A stretch of 64,000 nucleotides of DNA from Halobacillus sp. A1 (GCF_024189295.1 NZ_JAIZEN010000016.1:1-64000); one strand, 5' to 3'; shown: positions 45,628-55,252, numbered from the stretch's first letter. A program made the numbers and translations. Notes: generated from the letters alone by a model not told the origin.

Positions 45628-45658
45628 GGCAGGTAGGATTTGTTTATCCTACCTGCCA
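45628..45658 (+). terminator. Hairpin between resC and resD
   Basis: GGCAGGTAGGAT pairs with ATCCTACCTGCC around TTGTTT. The T run is weak (ATTTATT), so some reading into resDE is likely. Confidence 0.7.
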
Positions 45659-45700
45659 TTTATTATAATGAGTCTACACACTTTATGAGGAGGCTGTTTA

Positions 45701-46417
45701 ATGGAACAAGAAGCAAGGATTTTAGTCGTCGATGATGAAGAACGTATTCGCCGACTCATTAAAATGTATTTAGAAAGAGAGAATTTTATTATAGAAGAAG
45801 CTGAAGATGGAGAAGAGGCTTTAAACAAAGCTTTGAACCAAGATTATGATGTCATCCTATTAGATATTATGATGCCTGGCAAAGACGGGGTAGAGGTCTG
45901 TAAGGAATTACGCGAGAAGAAGGCGACACCTGTGATTATGCTGACGGCAAAGGGAGAAGAAGCTAACCGCGTCCAGGGTTTTGAAGTGGGGACGGATGAT
46001 TACATTGTTAAACCCTTCAGCCCAAGGGAAGTCGTTCTTCGGGTGAAAGCGCTTTTAAGAAGGGCTTCTACAACGAAATTTCTAGAGACCGATACATCGA
46101 CAAGGAATGTTCTCGTTTTTCCTCATATGACGATAGATAACGATGCCCATAGAGTGACAGCGGACAGTAAAGAGGTTGCCTTGACACCAAAGGAATATGA
46201 ACTATTGAATTATATGGCACAAGCCCCAGATAAAGTCTTTGCAAGAGAGCAGCTTTTGAAGGAAGTATGGCAGTATGAATTCTTTGGCGATCTACGTACA
46301 GTCGATACGCACGTTAAGAGGCTCCGGGAGAAGCTGAGCAAAGTATCGTCTAAAGCAGCAGGCATGATCGTTACGGTTTGGGGAGTAGGCTACAAATTCG
46401 AGGTCAGTGGGGATTAA
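45701..46417 (+). CDS. resD: Response regulator ResD
   Basis: 238 residues, OmpR/PhoB class. The receiver (about 1-120) has the acidic pair in VVDDEER, the phosphorylated Asp in VILLDIMMPG and the switch Thr and Lys in MLTAK and VKPFSP; the winged HTH occupies about 135-235. ResD activates cytochrome c, terminal oxidase and anaerobic genes when oxygen is low. Its TAA overlaps the resE ATG by one base. Confidence 0.95.
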   Translation: MEQEARILVVDDEERIRRLIKMYLERENFIIEEAEDGEEALNKALNQDYDVILLDIMMPGKDGVEVCKELREKKATPVIMLTAKGEEANRVQGFEVGTDDYIVKPFSPREVVLRVKALLRRASTTKFLETDTSTRNVLVFPHMTIDNDAHRVTADSKEVALTPKEYELLNYMAQAPDKVFAREQLLKEVWQYEFFGDLRTVDTHVKRLREKLSKVSSKAAGMIVTVWGVGYKFEVSGD

Positions 46418-48204
46418 TGTTTTGGCGGAGTGTTGTAGGTAAGCTGTGGTTTACAATCCTATTACTCGTTTGTTTTGTTTTATTCATATTGACTGTACTC
46501 CTTCTCGGTTTTTTTGAAAACTATCATGTTGTGGAAGCAGAAAAGGATCTTTTGCAGACAGCATCTAAAGTATCAGACGTAGTAGCTGAATATGAAGAAA
46601 GTGACCTTGTTTTAACGATGACGGAGCTCGTTAAAGATCCATCCAGCCAGGTCGTTATTACTGATGACTCGGAAGAGATCCTGACAGTCGCCTCTGACAA
46701 TGAAAACTTACCTGATATTTCATATGACTGGTTTATGAATGACGAAGAATTGGCGGGTGTGGCTGAGAATCAGGAAGATGTTATGAAAGTGGCTGAAATC
46801 AATAGCTCCGATCTGGGATTCATCGTAGTCGGAACGCCTCTCCAAGGTGAAGAGGGAGCAGTCTTCGTTTATCAATCATTGGATACGATTGAGGAAACTA
46901 CGGATCAAACGACAAAGTTCATTTTCTTAGGTGCTGGAATCGCAATCATTCTCACAACGATCTTCGCTTTCTTCCTTTCAACTAGAATCACTTCCCCGTT
47001 AATTAAAATGCGGGAAGGGGCTCTCGAATTGACAAAAGGAGAATTCAATACAAAGATTCCTATCTTAACTCATGATGAAATCGGTGAGTTGGCTATGGCT
47101 TTTAACCGGATGGGAAGGCAATTAAAATTCCATATAGATGCATTGAATCACGAAAAGGAACAATTGTCGGGCATTTTACGTTCTATGGCAGATGGTGTCC
47201 TTACAATGAATCGTCAAGGTGATGTGCTCGTATCTAACCCTCCTGCTGATCAATATTTGCAGGCTTGGGCATTTGAAAATAAAAATGAAAGTGATGAAGG
47301 TGATGGGGAAGGTTATACACTGCCAGCTCCCATTCAACATGTTTTTAATGAAGTGATTGAGAATGAGGAAGAATTGATGACAGAAGTATCCGTACAGGGG
47401 CGCTCGTGGGTCATTATAATGACCCCTTTATACGACCAGGAAGACGTGCGGGGAGCTGTAGCTGTACTGAGAGATATGACTGACGAACGAAGACTTGATA
47501 AGCTAAGAAAAGACTTCATTGCCAATGTTTCTCATGAGCTGAGAACGCCGATTTCCATGCTGCAAGGATACAGTGAAGCCATTGTAGATGATATTGCAGA
47601 ATCGAGAGAAGATAAAAATGAACTGGCGAAAATTATACATGATGAATCCCTTCGGATAGGCAGACTCGTGAATGAGCTTCTAGATTTGGCCCGAATGGAA
47701 GCAGGTCACATTTCTCTTTATAGAGACTCTGTAGAAACAGATGTATTTATAAAGAAAATCGTCAGAAAATTTAAAGGTCTGGCTGAAGAAAAGCAAGTGG
47801 ATTTACGACTATCGATAGAAGATAAAGACGATCGAATGAACATTGATCCTGACCGCATGGAACAAGTGATGACGAATCTAATAGATAATGCTATCCGCCA
47901 TACGGCTGAAAATGGAGTTGTAGACGTAATTGTCGCCAAATCCTCAAAGGAGTGGATATTCGAAATATCAGATTCCGGATACGGCATACCTGAGGATGAT
48001 TTGCCGTTTATTTTCGAGAGATTCTATAAGGCGGATAAATCAAGAAAGCGGGAAACATCTCAGAAGGGAACAGGTCTAGGTTTAGCTATTGCAAAAAATA
48101 TTGTAGAAGCCCATAATGGTAAAATTCATGTCCATAGTATTATGAACGAAGGGACAACCTTTACGGTCAAGATTCCAATTCAATTGGATGAAATTGAAAA
48201 ATAG
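46417..48204 (+). CDS. resE: Sensor histidine kinase ResE
   Basis: 595 residues from the ATG at 46417, close to the known ResE length. Two membrane helices (about 8-28 and 168-188) frame an extracellular domain; HAMP (about 190-240), PAS (about 250-355), HisKA with the phosphorylated His in FIANVSHELRTPISML, and HATPase with NLIDNAIRHT, DSGYGIPEDD and KGTGLGLAIAKNI follow. It senses redox state and phosphorylates ResD. Confidence 0.94.
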   Translation: MFWRSVVGKLWFTILLLVCFVLFILTVLLLGFFENYHVVEAEKDLLQTASKVSDVVAEYEESDLVLTMTELVKDPSSQVVITDDSEEILTVASDNENLPDISYDWFMNDEELAGVAENQEDVMKVAEINSSDLGFIVVGTPLQGEEGAVFVYQSLDTIEETTDQTTKFIFLGAGIAIILTTIFAFFLSTRITSPLIKMREGALELTKGEFNTKIPILTHDEIGELAMAFNRMGRQLKFHIDALNHEKEQLSGILRSMADGVLTMNRQGDVLVSNPPADQYLQAWAFENKNESDEGDGEGYTLPAPIQHVFNEVIENEEELMTEVSVQGRSWVIIMTPLYDQEDVRGAVAVLRDMTDERRLDKLRKDFIANVSHELRTPISMLQGYSEAIVDDIAESREDKNELAKIIHDESLRIGRLVNELLDLARMEAGHISLYRDSVETDVFIKKIVRKFKGLAEEKQVDLRLSIEDKDDRMNIDPDRMEQVMTNLIDNAIRHTAENGVVDVIVAKSSKEWIFEISDSGYGIPEDDLPFIFERFYKADKSRKRETSQKGTGLGLAIAKNIVEAHNGKIHVHSIMNEGTTFTVKIPIQLDEIEK

Positions 48205-48246
48205 TTTGCTAATTCATCCATCATCATGTAATCTATTTATGAACTT

Positions 48247-48420
48247 AATATTTTGATAGCGGTGTCTGTAACAGGCTTAATAGGGAATCTGGTTAAAGTC
48301 CAGAACTGTCCTCGCAACTGTACGTGTAGACGAAAAGAAAAAACCACTGTATTTTTTACGGGAAGGTTTCTTAGTAGGGTGACGCACGAGTCAGTAGACC
48401 TGCCGATATCATTCGTTTCA
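48247..48420 (+). promoter_or_regulatory. Cobalamin riboswitch
   Basis: The core motifs are in order: AATAGGGAATCTGGTTAAAG, CCAGAACTGTCCTCGCAACT (the B12-box region with GTCC and CGCAACTGT), CCACTGT, GGGAAGG and the 3' block GACGCACGAGTCAGTAGACC with TGCCG. This is the adenosylcobalamin aptamer. A terminator at 48497 follows, so B12 binding probably stops transcription into the uptake genes downstream. Confidence 0.93.
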
Positions 48421-48496
48421 AATCTTCGGGGATTGAGCATTTGAGGCAGCCAGTCGGTTATTCAACGAATTATTCTATAATCCTATGGTCTGTCTT

Positions 48497-48531
48497 AAGC
48501 CTGCTCTTCGAAATGAAGAGCAGGCTTTTTT
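48497..48531 (+). terminator. Riboswitch-controlled terminator
   Basis: AAGCCTGCTCTTC pairs with GAAGAGCAGGCTT around GAAAT, followed by TTTTT; 75 bases after the aptamer. Confidence 0.85.
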
Positions 48532-48618
48532 GCATACTTCTTTTCTGAAGGCTTCGTTATTGTTACATAGTTTATTTTCATGTAAGGTCATAGATCTGGT
48601 AGAAGAAGGAGAGAGAGC

Positions 48619-48690
48619 ATGGCTCCTGCGCCCAACATCTTATTAAACCAAATAAAAGAAAAATGTCTTAGGCTACTGCCTTATCGTTGA
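48619..48690 (+). CDS. Possible 23-residue peptide between riboswitch and uptake genes
   Basis: AAGGAGAGAGAGC leads to an ATG encoding MAPAPNILLNQIKEKCLRLL and PYR before TGA. The ribosome site is strong, but the peptide has no recognisable family. It could be a leader peptide or a remnant of a lost gene. The rest of 48532-48775 shows nothing else. Confidence 0.3.
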   Translation: MAPAPNILLNQIKEKCLRLLPYR

Positions 48691-48775
48691 ATAATTCTTA
48701 TGTGAATATTAGCTGCAACAATTAGCACAGCTTTCAGAGAGCTAAGAAACAAGGGAAAATGGGGAGGCATTAAAC

Positions 48776-49168
48776 ATGGAGAAGCTGTATAAGGGATTAA
48801 TTTTACTTATGTTTTCAACTGCGCTATTAGTTGGTTGTCAGGAAGAAGCGACTGAGGGGGCGGACGAGTCAGCAGCAGAAGATACTACTGTTGAGATCGA
48901 GATTTCAGAAAACGAGGGAGAAGAAGTCATCTCAAATGAGGAATATACCGTGGAAGAAGGCACGGTTTTGATGGAAGTGATGGAGGAAAATTATGAAGTT
49001 GAGCAAGAAGGAGGCTTCATCAACAGTATAGAAGGAATCGCTCCAGAAGAAGACGAACAAAAAGCCTGGATATATACAATAAACGGGGAAGACGCTTCTG
49101 TAGGTGCTCATGAGTACGAACTTGAAGATGGAGACGAAATCAACTTCGATTATCAATCCTGGGAATGA
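48776..49168 (+). CDS. DUF4430 lipoprotein, probable cobalamin binder
   Basis: 130 residues. The signal peptide ends in a lipobox (LLVGCQEE, Cys at about 21), followed by an acidic linker and a DUF4430 domain with INSIEGIAPEEDEQKAWIYT and GDEINFDYQSWE. DUF4430 is the ubiquitin-like beta domain also seen at the end of animal transcobalamins. Together with the riboswitch upstream and the S component downstream, this suggests a surface protein that binds B12 or an intermediate for uptake. GGGGAGG precedes the ATG. Confidence 0.75.
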   Translation: MEKLYKGLILLMFSTALLVGCQEEATEGADESAAEDTTVEIEISENEGEEVISNEEYTVEEGTVLMEVMEENYEVEQEGGFINSIEGIAPEEDEQKAWIYTINGEDASVGAHEYELEDGDEINFDYQSWE

Positions 49169-49173
49169 TTTGA

Positions 49174-49677
49174 ATGAACACATATAAGCTTACCTTGATT
49201 GCCATGCTGGCAGCTTTAGCTGTGGCGGGTAGAATAGCGATGTCACACTTACCAAATATTCAGCCTGTGACCGCTATTATCATAATAGCTGGATTCTGGC
49301 TTGGTCCTTTAGCTGGTGTATTGATGGCGGGATTAGTTACTTTCCTTTCAAATGTAATTTTGGGAATGGGGGTATGGACGCTGTGGCAGATCATATCGTG
49401 GTCTGTTATCGGTATGATTGCCGGTTTATTAGGTAAATATTGGTCGGCCATGCCTGTTTGGGTTCTCGCTATTTATGGTTTTGTTAGTGGCATATTTTTT
49501 GGTTTTATGATTTCAATCACGATGTATACTGCCGGCCAGCCTTTTTGGGGTTATTATTTAGCGGGGCTGCCAATGGATATCAACCATGCCGTGGCTAATA
49601 CCGTGTTTATCGGACTATTGTCACCAGTGTTAGGTGCCTTGTTTCATCGTTATCAAAAGCGTCATGCCATTACTTGA
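49174..49677 (+). CDS. ECF transporter S component, probably for cobalamin
   Basis: 167 residues, six hydrophobic helices, with the S-component features ALAVAGRIAMSHLPNIQPVT near the start. S components bind the vitamin and use shared EcfA, EcfA' and EcfT proteins encoded elsewhere; none is in this window. It lies five bases after the DUF4430 gene and under the B12 riboswitch, so cobalamin or a precursor is the likely substrate. The family also contains folate, queuosine and other specificities, and the sequence alone does not decide. Confidence 0.75.
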   Translation: MNTYKLTLIAMLAALAVAGRIAMSHLPNIQPVTAIIIIAGFWLGPLAGVLMAGLVTFLSNVILGMGVWTLWQIISWSVIGMIAGLLGKYWSAMPVWVLAIYGFVSGIFFGFMISITMYTAGQPFWGYYLAGLPMDINHAVANTVFIGLLSPVLGALFHRYQKRHAIT

Positions 49678-49707
49678 GAAAGCCGCCTTTACAGGTGGCT
49701 TTTTTTG
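49678..49707 (+). terminator. Terminator after the ECF S component gene
   Basis: AAAGCCGCCT pairs with AGGTGGCTTT (wobble pair) around TTAC, followed by a T run. Confidence 0.85.
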
Positions 49708-49725
49708 TTGATTGGTCGTCTGAGT

Positions 49726-49790
49726 AGTTAACTCCGCCAGCTCGGTCCAGTCCATACGCCGCTGAACGAAGCGCTTCCGCTTTCAAAGCC
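49726..49790 (+). repeat. Dispersed repeat R2, copy 2 (short)
   Basis: CTCCGCCAGCTCGGTCCAGT, CCATACGCCGCTGAACGAAG and CGCTTCCGCTTT match the right half of R2 at 61130-61195. From 49791 to 49980 only AT-rich spacer and an isolated CGCCCCTCACTATAGAT block (an R1 edge) are seen. Confidence 0.6.
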
Positions 49791-49980
49791 AGGAATCTCA
49801 TCCATTCCTAACATCACCTAACTTATATTACGGGTCGGAACTAGGAAATGAGAAGAAAAAAACTCTCTTGTACTAACCGTTTCCTCTCGCCCCTCACTAT
49901 AGATGTACAGTCACGCTAAAAAGCAGTAATTTTTAAAAGAAGTACCGCATAAGTAGTTTCCGGTATTCTCATAAAAGGCA

Positions 49981-50210
49981 AGAAGGTCCCGAAAATTACG
50001 AGACTCCTATGGGAGAACAGTACATGGTGAGATCCTGGAGGGCGTTAGACCGAGGAAGCTCGCTCACCGTACGCCCATGGAAAGCGAGTGATTTCCCGGA
50101 CCTTCAACCACTATTTGTCTGGCGGAAACAGCACGGAATGCTCGAAACTGAGTCTTCCACAGAAAGAGCCAATTCTTTTCTTATTTCCCTAAAGGGTGTA
50201 ACTTTTTATA
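49981..50210 (+). repeat. Dispersed repeat R1, copy 5
   Basis: Order GGTCCCGAAAAT, GAGACTCCTATGGG, GGTGAGATCCTGGAG, GAGGAAGCTCGCTCACC, CCCATGG, GATTTCCCGGACC and tail CGAAACTGAGTCTTCCAC. Inner stems are ATGGG (50009-50013) with CCCAT (50074-50078) and GGTGAG (50026-50031) with CTCACC (50063-50068). It lies directly before sigX. Confidence 0.75.
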
Positions 50211-50251
50211 TATAGAAACGACATTAACAATGAACGGGAGAGTGTGATGAG

Positions 50252-50779
50252 GTGGAACCGTTCTTTGAAAAATTTTATGATAAATATCATAACGACTTAT
50301 ATCAATATGTATTCTATATGGTGAAAAACCGGCACGTCACCGAAGACTTGGTTCAGGAAATTTATATTAAAGTTCTGCGTTCCTATGAGAATTTTGATGG
50401 AAATAGTACAGAAAAGACGTGGCTGTTTTCGATTGCTAGACATGTGACGATTGACTATTTCCGTAAACAAGGGCGCACGAGGAAAAGGTTCATGGAGTTT
50501 TTTAATTGGAATGATAACGAAGAAATTTTACGGGATAAAGACTCTCTCCCTGAGGAGCTAATGGAGAAGAGCGAACAATCTAAAAGGATATATAACGGAC
50601 TGGATCAATGTACTCTCGATCAAAAAAATGTCATTATTCTTCGTTTCATACAGGGGATGTCAATTCATGAGACCGCTGAAACCCTGGGCTTTTCAGAAAG
50701 CAAAGTCAAAACAACACAACACAGGGGATTAAAAATACTTAAAAGGGTTTTAGAGAAGGAGGGTGAAGGTGATGAGTAA
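50252..50779 (+). CDS. sigX: ECF sigma factor SigX
   Basis: 175 residues, group 4 sigma factor. Region 2 has VTEDLVQEIYIKVLRSYENF and KTWLFSIARHVTIDYFRKQG; region 4 has QGMSIHETAETLGFSESKVK. The start is GTG with GGGAGAG seven bases before. SigX governs cell-envelope charge and stress genes in B. subtilis. The next gene is its anti-sigma factor, overlapping by eight bases. Confidence 0.9.
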   Translation: MEPFFEKFYDKYHNDLYQYVFYMVKNRHVTEDLVQEIYIKVLRSYENFDGNSTEKTWLFSIARHVTIDYFRKQGRTRKRFMEFFNWNDNEEILRDKDSLPEELMEKSEQSKRIYNGLDQCTLDQKNVIILRFIQGMSIHETAETLGFSESKVKTTQHRGLKILKRVLEKEGEGDE

Positions 50780-51878
50780 AAGTGATAAGGAAATCGAACA
50801 GATTCTTTCCGACCTACCTCCGATCACAGATTCTGTAAGTAAAAATGAATACTTGCGAAACATTCAATTAACGATGGAAGGTAGCAGCAAGAAACGGCTT
50901 ACTTGGCTGCTTCCTGGAGCATGTAGTTTCGCAGGACTAATGATTTTGTCTCTCCTTTTTCCTACTCCCCTTGACGAAGTGAGTGAAGTACCTCTTAATG
51001 AAGAGCCATCCTTAAAAAACGCCCCTTTGGAGAAAACAGAAACATTCAGCACCTCTTCAGTCGAACACTTGCCTGGATTGGACGACGAGGTATCTGATCG
51101 AGCGCTGGTCAGTTCTTCTATGGAAACTTATGTCTATCGAGCGGTACCTGATACCTCTGCTCAATATATTATTCCACTATCCGTCCCTCAGAATAAAGGG
51201 ACGGAAGAAGAAATTATTGATAAGTTTTCAAACTCTGAAACAGGCCTTGGCGAAGATAGGCTTGAAAAGGCAGAAATTTTAATTGATGAAGAGAACAGAG
51301 AGGCAGTGATTGTTTTTCCTGATGGATTTGAAGGCGGGGGAATTAAATCTAGCCATACGACTATCGAAAGCATCCGATGGACCGTAGCTCCCTACAAAGT
51401 AAACTCCATTCGTATAAGTAATGAAAGTGGTAAAGGGGTTCCGTTTCATTCTAAAGGGGAACTTGATTCAATAGATCCAATTAAAGAAGGCGAATATGCT
51501 TTCCAATTGTTTAACGGATCAAGCCGAAATTTTCTTATCCCTTTTGCTAGTGAAGCGAACGGAAGATTTGAAAATGTACTAAGTGAAATGAAAAAGGTAC
51601 AGCGTAATGAACGAACACGCTCAGCTATATTTGAAGGTCTGCACTTTCTTAAAGTTGAAGAAATGGGAGAAACGATTACTTTGGAATTTGATATTGAAGG
51701 TTCTGCAGACAGTGGAGAATTGAACACTTCAGTAGAAGCGATTCTTGTGACAGCTGGACAATTCGGTTTTGATTCGGTGAAATTTGAGCATGAGAACCTG
51801 CTAATGCTTGGAAGTTATGATATTTCCAGTGAACTTGATGTCCCCGAATATACGAATCCGATTGAAGACCAAGAGTGA
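50772..51878 (+). CDS. rsiX: Anti-sigma X factor RsiX
   Basis: About 368 residues from the ATG at 50772 (GAAGGTG ahead). A short cytoplasmic segment is followed by one membrane helix (about 42-62, WLLPGACSFAGLMILSLLF) and a large external domain with repeated beta-rich segments. It holds SigX at the membrane until an envelope signal arrives. The family is variable, so the call rests on position after sigX and topology. Confidence 0.85.
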   Translation: MSKSDKEIEQILSDLPPITDSVSKNEYLRNIQLTMEGSSKKRLTWLLPGACSFAGLMILSLLFPTPLDEVSEVPLNEEPSLKNAPLEKTETFSTSSVEHLPGLDDEVSDRALVSSSMETYVYRAVPDTSAQYIIPLSVPQNKGTEEEIIDKFSNSETGLGEDRLEKAEILIDEENREAVIVFPDGFEGGGIKSSHTTIESIRWTVAPYKVNSIRISNESGKGVPFHSKGELDSIDPIKEGEYAFQLFNGSSRNFLIPFASEANGRFENVLSEMKKVQRNERTRSAIFEGLHFLKVEEMGETITLEFDIEGSADSGELNTSVEAILVTAGQFGFDSVKFEHENLLMLGSYDISSELDVPEYTNPIEDQE

Positions 51879-51962
51879 AGAGCTTTATTCAAGGGACACT
51901 TAACGTGAATTGAAACAAACTCTTTGATAAAATAAGATTGAGGATTAAAGGGGAAGGTGTTC

Positions 51963-52274
51963 ATGGATCACTATGAATTGAGAAAAGTAGTTTCCAGGAA
52001 GCTGAAACTTATTCGAGTAGAGTCCGGGTTTAACCAATCGCAAATGGCGAGTATATTAGGAATGTCCAAAAAAACCCTTGTGCAGATAGAGAAAGAACGG
52101 ATAATGGCGAATTGGACAACTACGGTAGCAGTATGTGCGTTGTTTCCACGAACTGATACACTTCATTCAGCTCTCGAAGGCCGCCCGGAAGAAATTATTA
52201 TTGAAATAGCACATTCGAAGGTGAAGGATCTGCCTCTACTTCCATGCCAGGTCAATAAAAAAAACCCCTCTTGA
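51963..52274 (+). CDS. XRE family transcriptional regulator
   Basis: 103 residues from the ATG at 51963 (GGGGAAGGTG ahead). Residues about 8-62 form an XRE HTH: LKLIRVESGFNQSQMASILG and MSKKTLVQIEKERI. The remainder (NWTTTVAVCALFPRTDTL) resembles single-domain regulators found beside ferredoxin genes in Bacillaceae, though I cannot name it. The end overlaps a bidirectional terminator. Target genes are unknown. Confidence 0.75.
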   Translation: MDHYELRKVVSRKLKLIRVESGFNQSQMASILGMSKKTLVQIEKERIMANWTTTVAVCALFPRTDTLHSALEGRPEEIIIEIAHSKVKDLPLLPCQVNKKNPS

Positions 52275-52292
52275 ATAAGAGGGGAGAGTTTT
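52260..52292. terminator. Bidirectional terminator between XRE gene and fer
   Basis: AACCCCTCTT and AAGAGGGG around GAAT, flanked by A-rich and T-rich arms, between convergent genes; it overlaps the XRE stop codon. Confidence 0.8.
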
Positions 52293-52589
<297 letters not shown>

Positions 52590-52677
52590 TCAAGTTTTTA
52601 AAAATAGCTATAGAATTTATTGTAAATCGAGTGAATCGACTTTTCAATACATAAGGTAACTGAAATGAGGGCTTATC

Positions 52678-53748
52678 ATGTTCGCAGCAATCCTGCTAGA
52701 TTGTATCCAGTCCATTCAAGGAGAACGTTCGATCTCGGGAATTCACAATCTTATCCAAGGGAAAAAATCATCTCAAACTTTACAGGATGCTCGACTGTAT
52801 AAATTAGAGAGGTATTTCGGAATATATCCCTCTCTCAGCAAATTAAATGCACATAAGACCGCAGAGTCTTTGGAAAGGCGTAATTTCATCAGATTTAATC
52901 AAGAAAACCATCCTGTCTTAACAGATGAGGGAGAAAAGTATTTAGAAGATTCTTTTATGAAAGACGGAAATTTCTTTTCAGGGATGGAGCACCACCGTAA
53001 TATCATTCTTTTTGAAAAAAGATTAAGATTATTAATCCAAACTGTAACACATAGTGAATTAAAAGACTTTGCTTTTCTCCCTATTGTTGAAGACCCCTCT
53101 GTGCAGGCGTGGATGAAGAGATTATATAGAAATAACGTCATTTCAGATTTGCTCACTTCCCTATATGAAGAGCTTAACTCGGTACTTTCAGCATTATCAC
53201 ACCTCGAGGCTGAATTATTCACCAGAAGGCTGACAGGAGGTGGGCTGATCGGTGAAACGAGAGAGCAGCTGGCACATGATTATCACCTTTCTGTGGAAGA
53301 TGTTGATTTATTGATTAAACATGCTCTTTTTTATATGTACCGCATTACATTAAGCAGGCAGGAGAACTATCCAGCCCTTACCTTATGTCTAGAAGGTATG
53401 GCAAAGGAGACATTAATCACATCTTCTGCAAAACAAACGTTACAATGGTTGAATATAGGTCTCAGCCTCGAAGATATTGTGCAAAAACGACGGTTAAAGC
53501 TGAGTACGATCCAGGATCACGTCGTTGAGGCGGCATTAATCGATCCAAGTTTCGATATTGATGGCTTTATATCAAAAGAAGGCCAAAAAGACATCCTTAC
53601 CACCTTGGAAAACCTCAACACAAATAAACTCAAGAAATTATTTGAGGCGCTTGATCATAATTATAATTATTTTGAAATCAGACTGGTGGTAGCCAGCAGC
53701 AAACATACATTCAAGGAGGATCGTCATGCTCCGTCCTCGACTTCATGA
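52678..53748 (+). CDS. ypbB: YpbB, helix-turn-helix protein paired with RecQ-family helicase
   Basis: 356 residues. The C-terminal part (about 255-335, GLSLEDIVQKRRLKLSTIQD) is the HTH_40 domain that some RecQ helicases carry at their own C-terminus. Here, as in B. subtilis, it is a separate protein upstream of, and overlapping by 23 bases, the helicase gene. It is probably a partner of the helicase in DNA binding. Confidence 0.85.
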   Translation: MFAAILLDCIQSIQGERSISGIHNLIQGKKSSQTLQDARLYKLERYFGIYPSLSKLNAHKTAESLERRNFIRFNQENHPVLTDEGEKYLEDSFMKDGNFFSGMEHHRNIILFEKRLRLLIQTVTHSELKDFAFLPIVEDPSVQAWMKRLYRNNVISDLLTSLYEELNSVLSALSHLEAELFTRRLTGGGLIGETREQLAHDYHLSVEDVDLLIKHALFYMYRITLSRQENYPALTLCLEGMAKETLITSSAKQTLQWLNIGLSLEDIVQKRRLKLSTIQDHVVEAALIDPSFDIDGFISKEGQKDILTTLENLNTNKLKKLFEALDHNYNYFEIRLVVASSKHTFKEDRHAPSSTS

Positions 53749-55252
53749 ACAGTTAAGCCATCACTTTGGGTTTTCGGAATTCCGAGAAGGTCAAAAAGAA
53801 ATTATAGAAGATGTACTGCAAGGGCAGGATGTACTTGGTATATTACCGACAGGTGTAGGGAAATCTTTATGTTACCAATTACCTTCACTTTTAATGCACG
53901 GAACAACGCTAGTAGTGTCTCCCCTTATTTCCTTAATGGTCGACCAAGTCAAGCAGCTCAAAGCGAAGGGTTACAAGTCAGTTATCGCTTTAAACAGCTT
54001 CATGGATTATAGAGAACGAACAGCGGCATTGAATCAGCTGAACCATTACAGATTGATTTATGTATCTCCTGAAATGCTGCAAAATCCAAAAATCGAAAAG
54101 ACACTTCATACGCTGGACGTCAGTTTGTTCGTCATTGATGAAGCTCACTGTATATCTCAGTGGGGTCATGAATTTCGGACAGATTATCTTAAAATGGATC
54201 AGGTGATCGAAAAGGTCGGCAACCCGCCGGTACTAGCTTTAAGTGCTACGGCTGCTCCCGATGTCCAAAAAGATATAAAAAAACAGCTTGGACGTACGAA
54301 TATGATAGACCATATATATCCTATGGACAAGCCGAATATTAGTTTCGCTGTAGAATTCCATGAACACCAGGATGATAAAAAAGGACGTATCCGCCATATG
54401 TTAGCTGCACAACGCCTCCCCACCATGATATATTTTTCCAGTCGGCAATCTGCTGAACTGGTTGCTGAAGAGCTGAATATTGCTCTGGATCAGAGGGTCG
54501 CGTTCTACCATGGCGGAATGGAACAAATGGATCGACTTCTCGTCCAGCAGCAGTTCATGAAGGACCAGCTGGATGTGATATGCTGCACGAGTGCATTCGG
54601 AATGGGGGTGGATAAGCCGAATATTAGAAGGGTTATCCACTATCATTTCCCTACACAAGTAGAGTCCTATATACAAGAGATTGGGAGAGCAGGAAGGGAT
54701 GGAAAACCATGCGCGAGTATCGTTATGTATACTCCTCATGACCAGTTACTGCCTAAGATGCTTATGGAAAGGGAACTTCCCGAGGAGTCTGCGATAGAAC
54801 GATTATTCGCCTGGCTCACTAATCATTCGGCTCTGCTTTCGGATGAAGAGATGCACGAGCAATTACAATTATCTGAATCTCAATGGAATTTTCTAAAATA
54901 CCAGCTGGAAGAGACACAAGTGATTTTACAGAGCAAGGTTATGTTTGACGTTGAGTTATGGAACAAAGCGAAAATGCACATTCGGGCCAATTTGCGGAAA
55001 CGTTGGAATTATAAAAATGAAAAGTTTCATCAGATGAGAGACTGGTTGTACTTCACAGGTTGTAGGAGGTTGAAGCTTTACGAGCCTTTTCAAGAAGGCG
55101 TTAGAAACGCTGAAGTCGATTGCTGCGATCATTGTGGTTTTACTATAGATGATGCACAGCTTATGGAAGAGGAAGCTGCAGACGAGATAACACACAACTC
55201 CTGGGATGTCAGGCTTAAACGTATTTTCCTTCAGGAGTCTATAAATGAGTAG
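53726..55252 (+). CDS. recS: RecQ-family ATP-dependent DNA helicase (RecS/YpbC)
   Basis: 508 residues. Helicase motifs: FREGQKEII (motif 0), GILPTGVGKSLCYQLP (I), VIDEAHCISQWGHEFR (II and the aromatic loop), ALSATAAP (III), STAFGMGVDKP-like CTSAFGMGVDKPNIR (V) and QEIGRAGRDGKP (VI), then the zinc site with CCDHCG. No HRDC domain is present, fitting RecS. It unwinds 3' to 5' and acts in recombination and fork repair. Confidence 0.9.
   Translation: MLRPRLHEQLSHHFGFSEFREGQKEIIEDVLQGQDVLGILPTGVGKSLCYQLPSLLMHGTTLVVSPLISLMVDQVKQLKAKGYKSVIALNSFMDYRERTAALNQLNHYRLIYVSPEMLQNPKIEKTLHTLDVSLFVIDEAHCISQWGHEFRTDYLKMDQVIEKVGNPPVLALSATAAPDVQKDIKKQLGRTNMIDHIYPMDKPNISFAVEFHEHQDDKKGRIRHMLAAQRLPTMIYFSSRQSAELVAEELNIALDQRVAFYHGGMEQMDRLLVQQQFMKDQLDVICCTSAFGMGVDKPNIRRVIHYHFPTQVESYIQEIGRAGRDGKPCASIVMYTPHDQLLPKMLMERELPEESAIERLFAWLTNHSALLSDEEMHEQLQLSESQWNFLKYQLEETQVILQSKVMFDVELWNKAKMHIRANLRKRWNYKNEKFHQMRDWLYFTGCRRLKLYEPFQEGVRNAEVDCCDHCGFTIDDAQLMEEEAADEITHNSWDVRLKRIFLQESINE

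Noticed and set aside
50009-50215. A 68-codon frame before sigX
   Set aside because: It is the R1 repeat read as protein; the same frame appears in other R1 copies because of shared sequence, not selection on protein.
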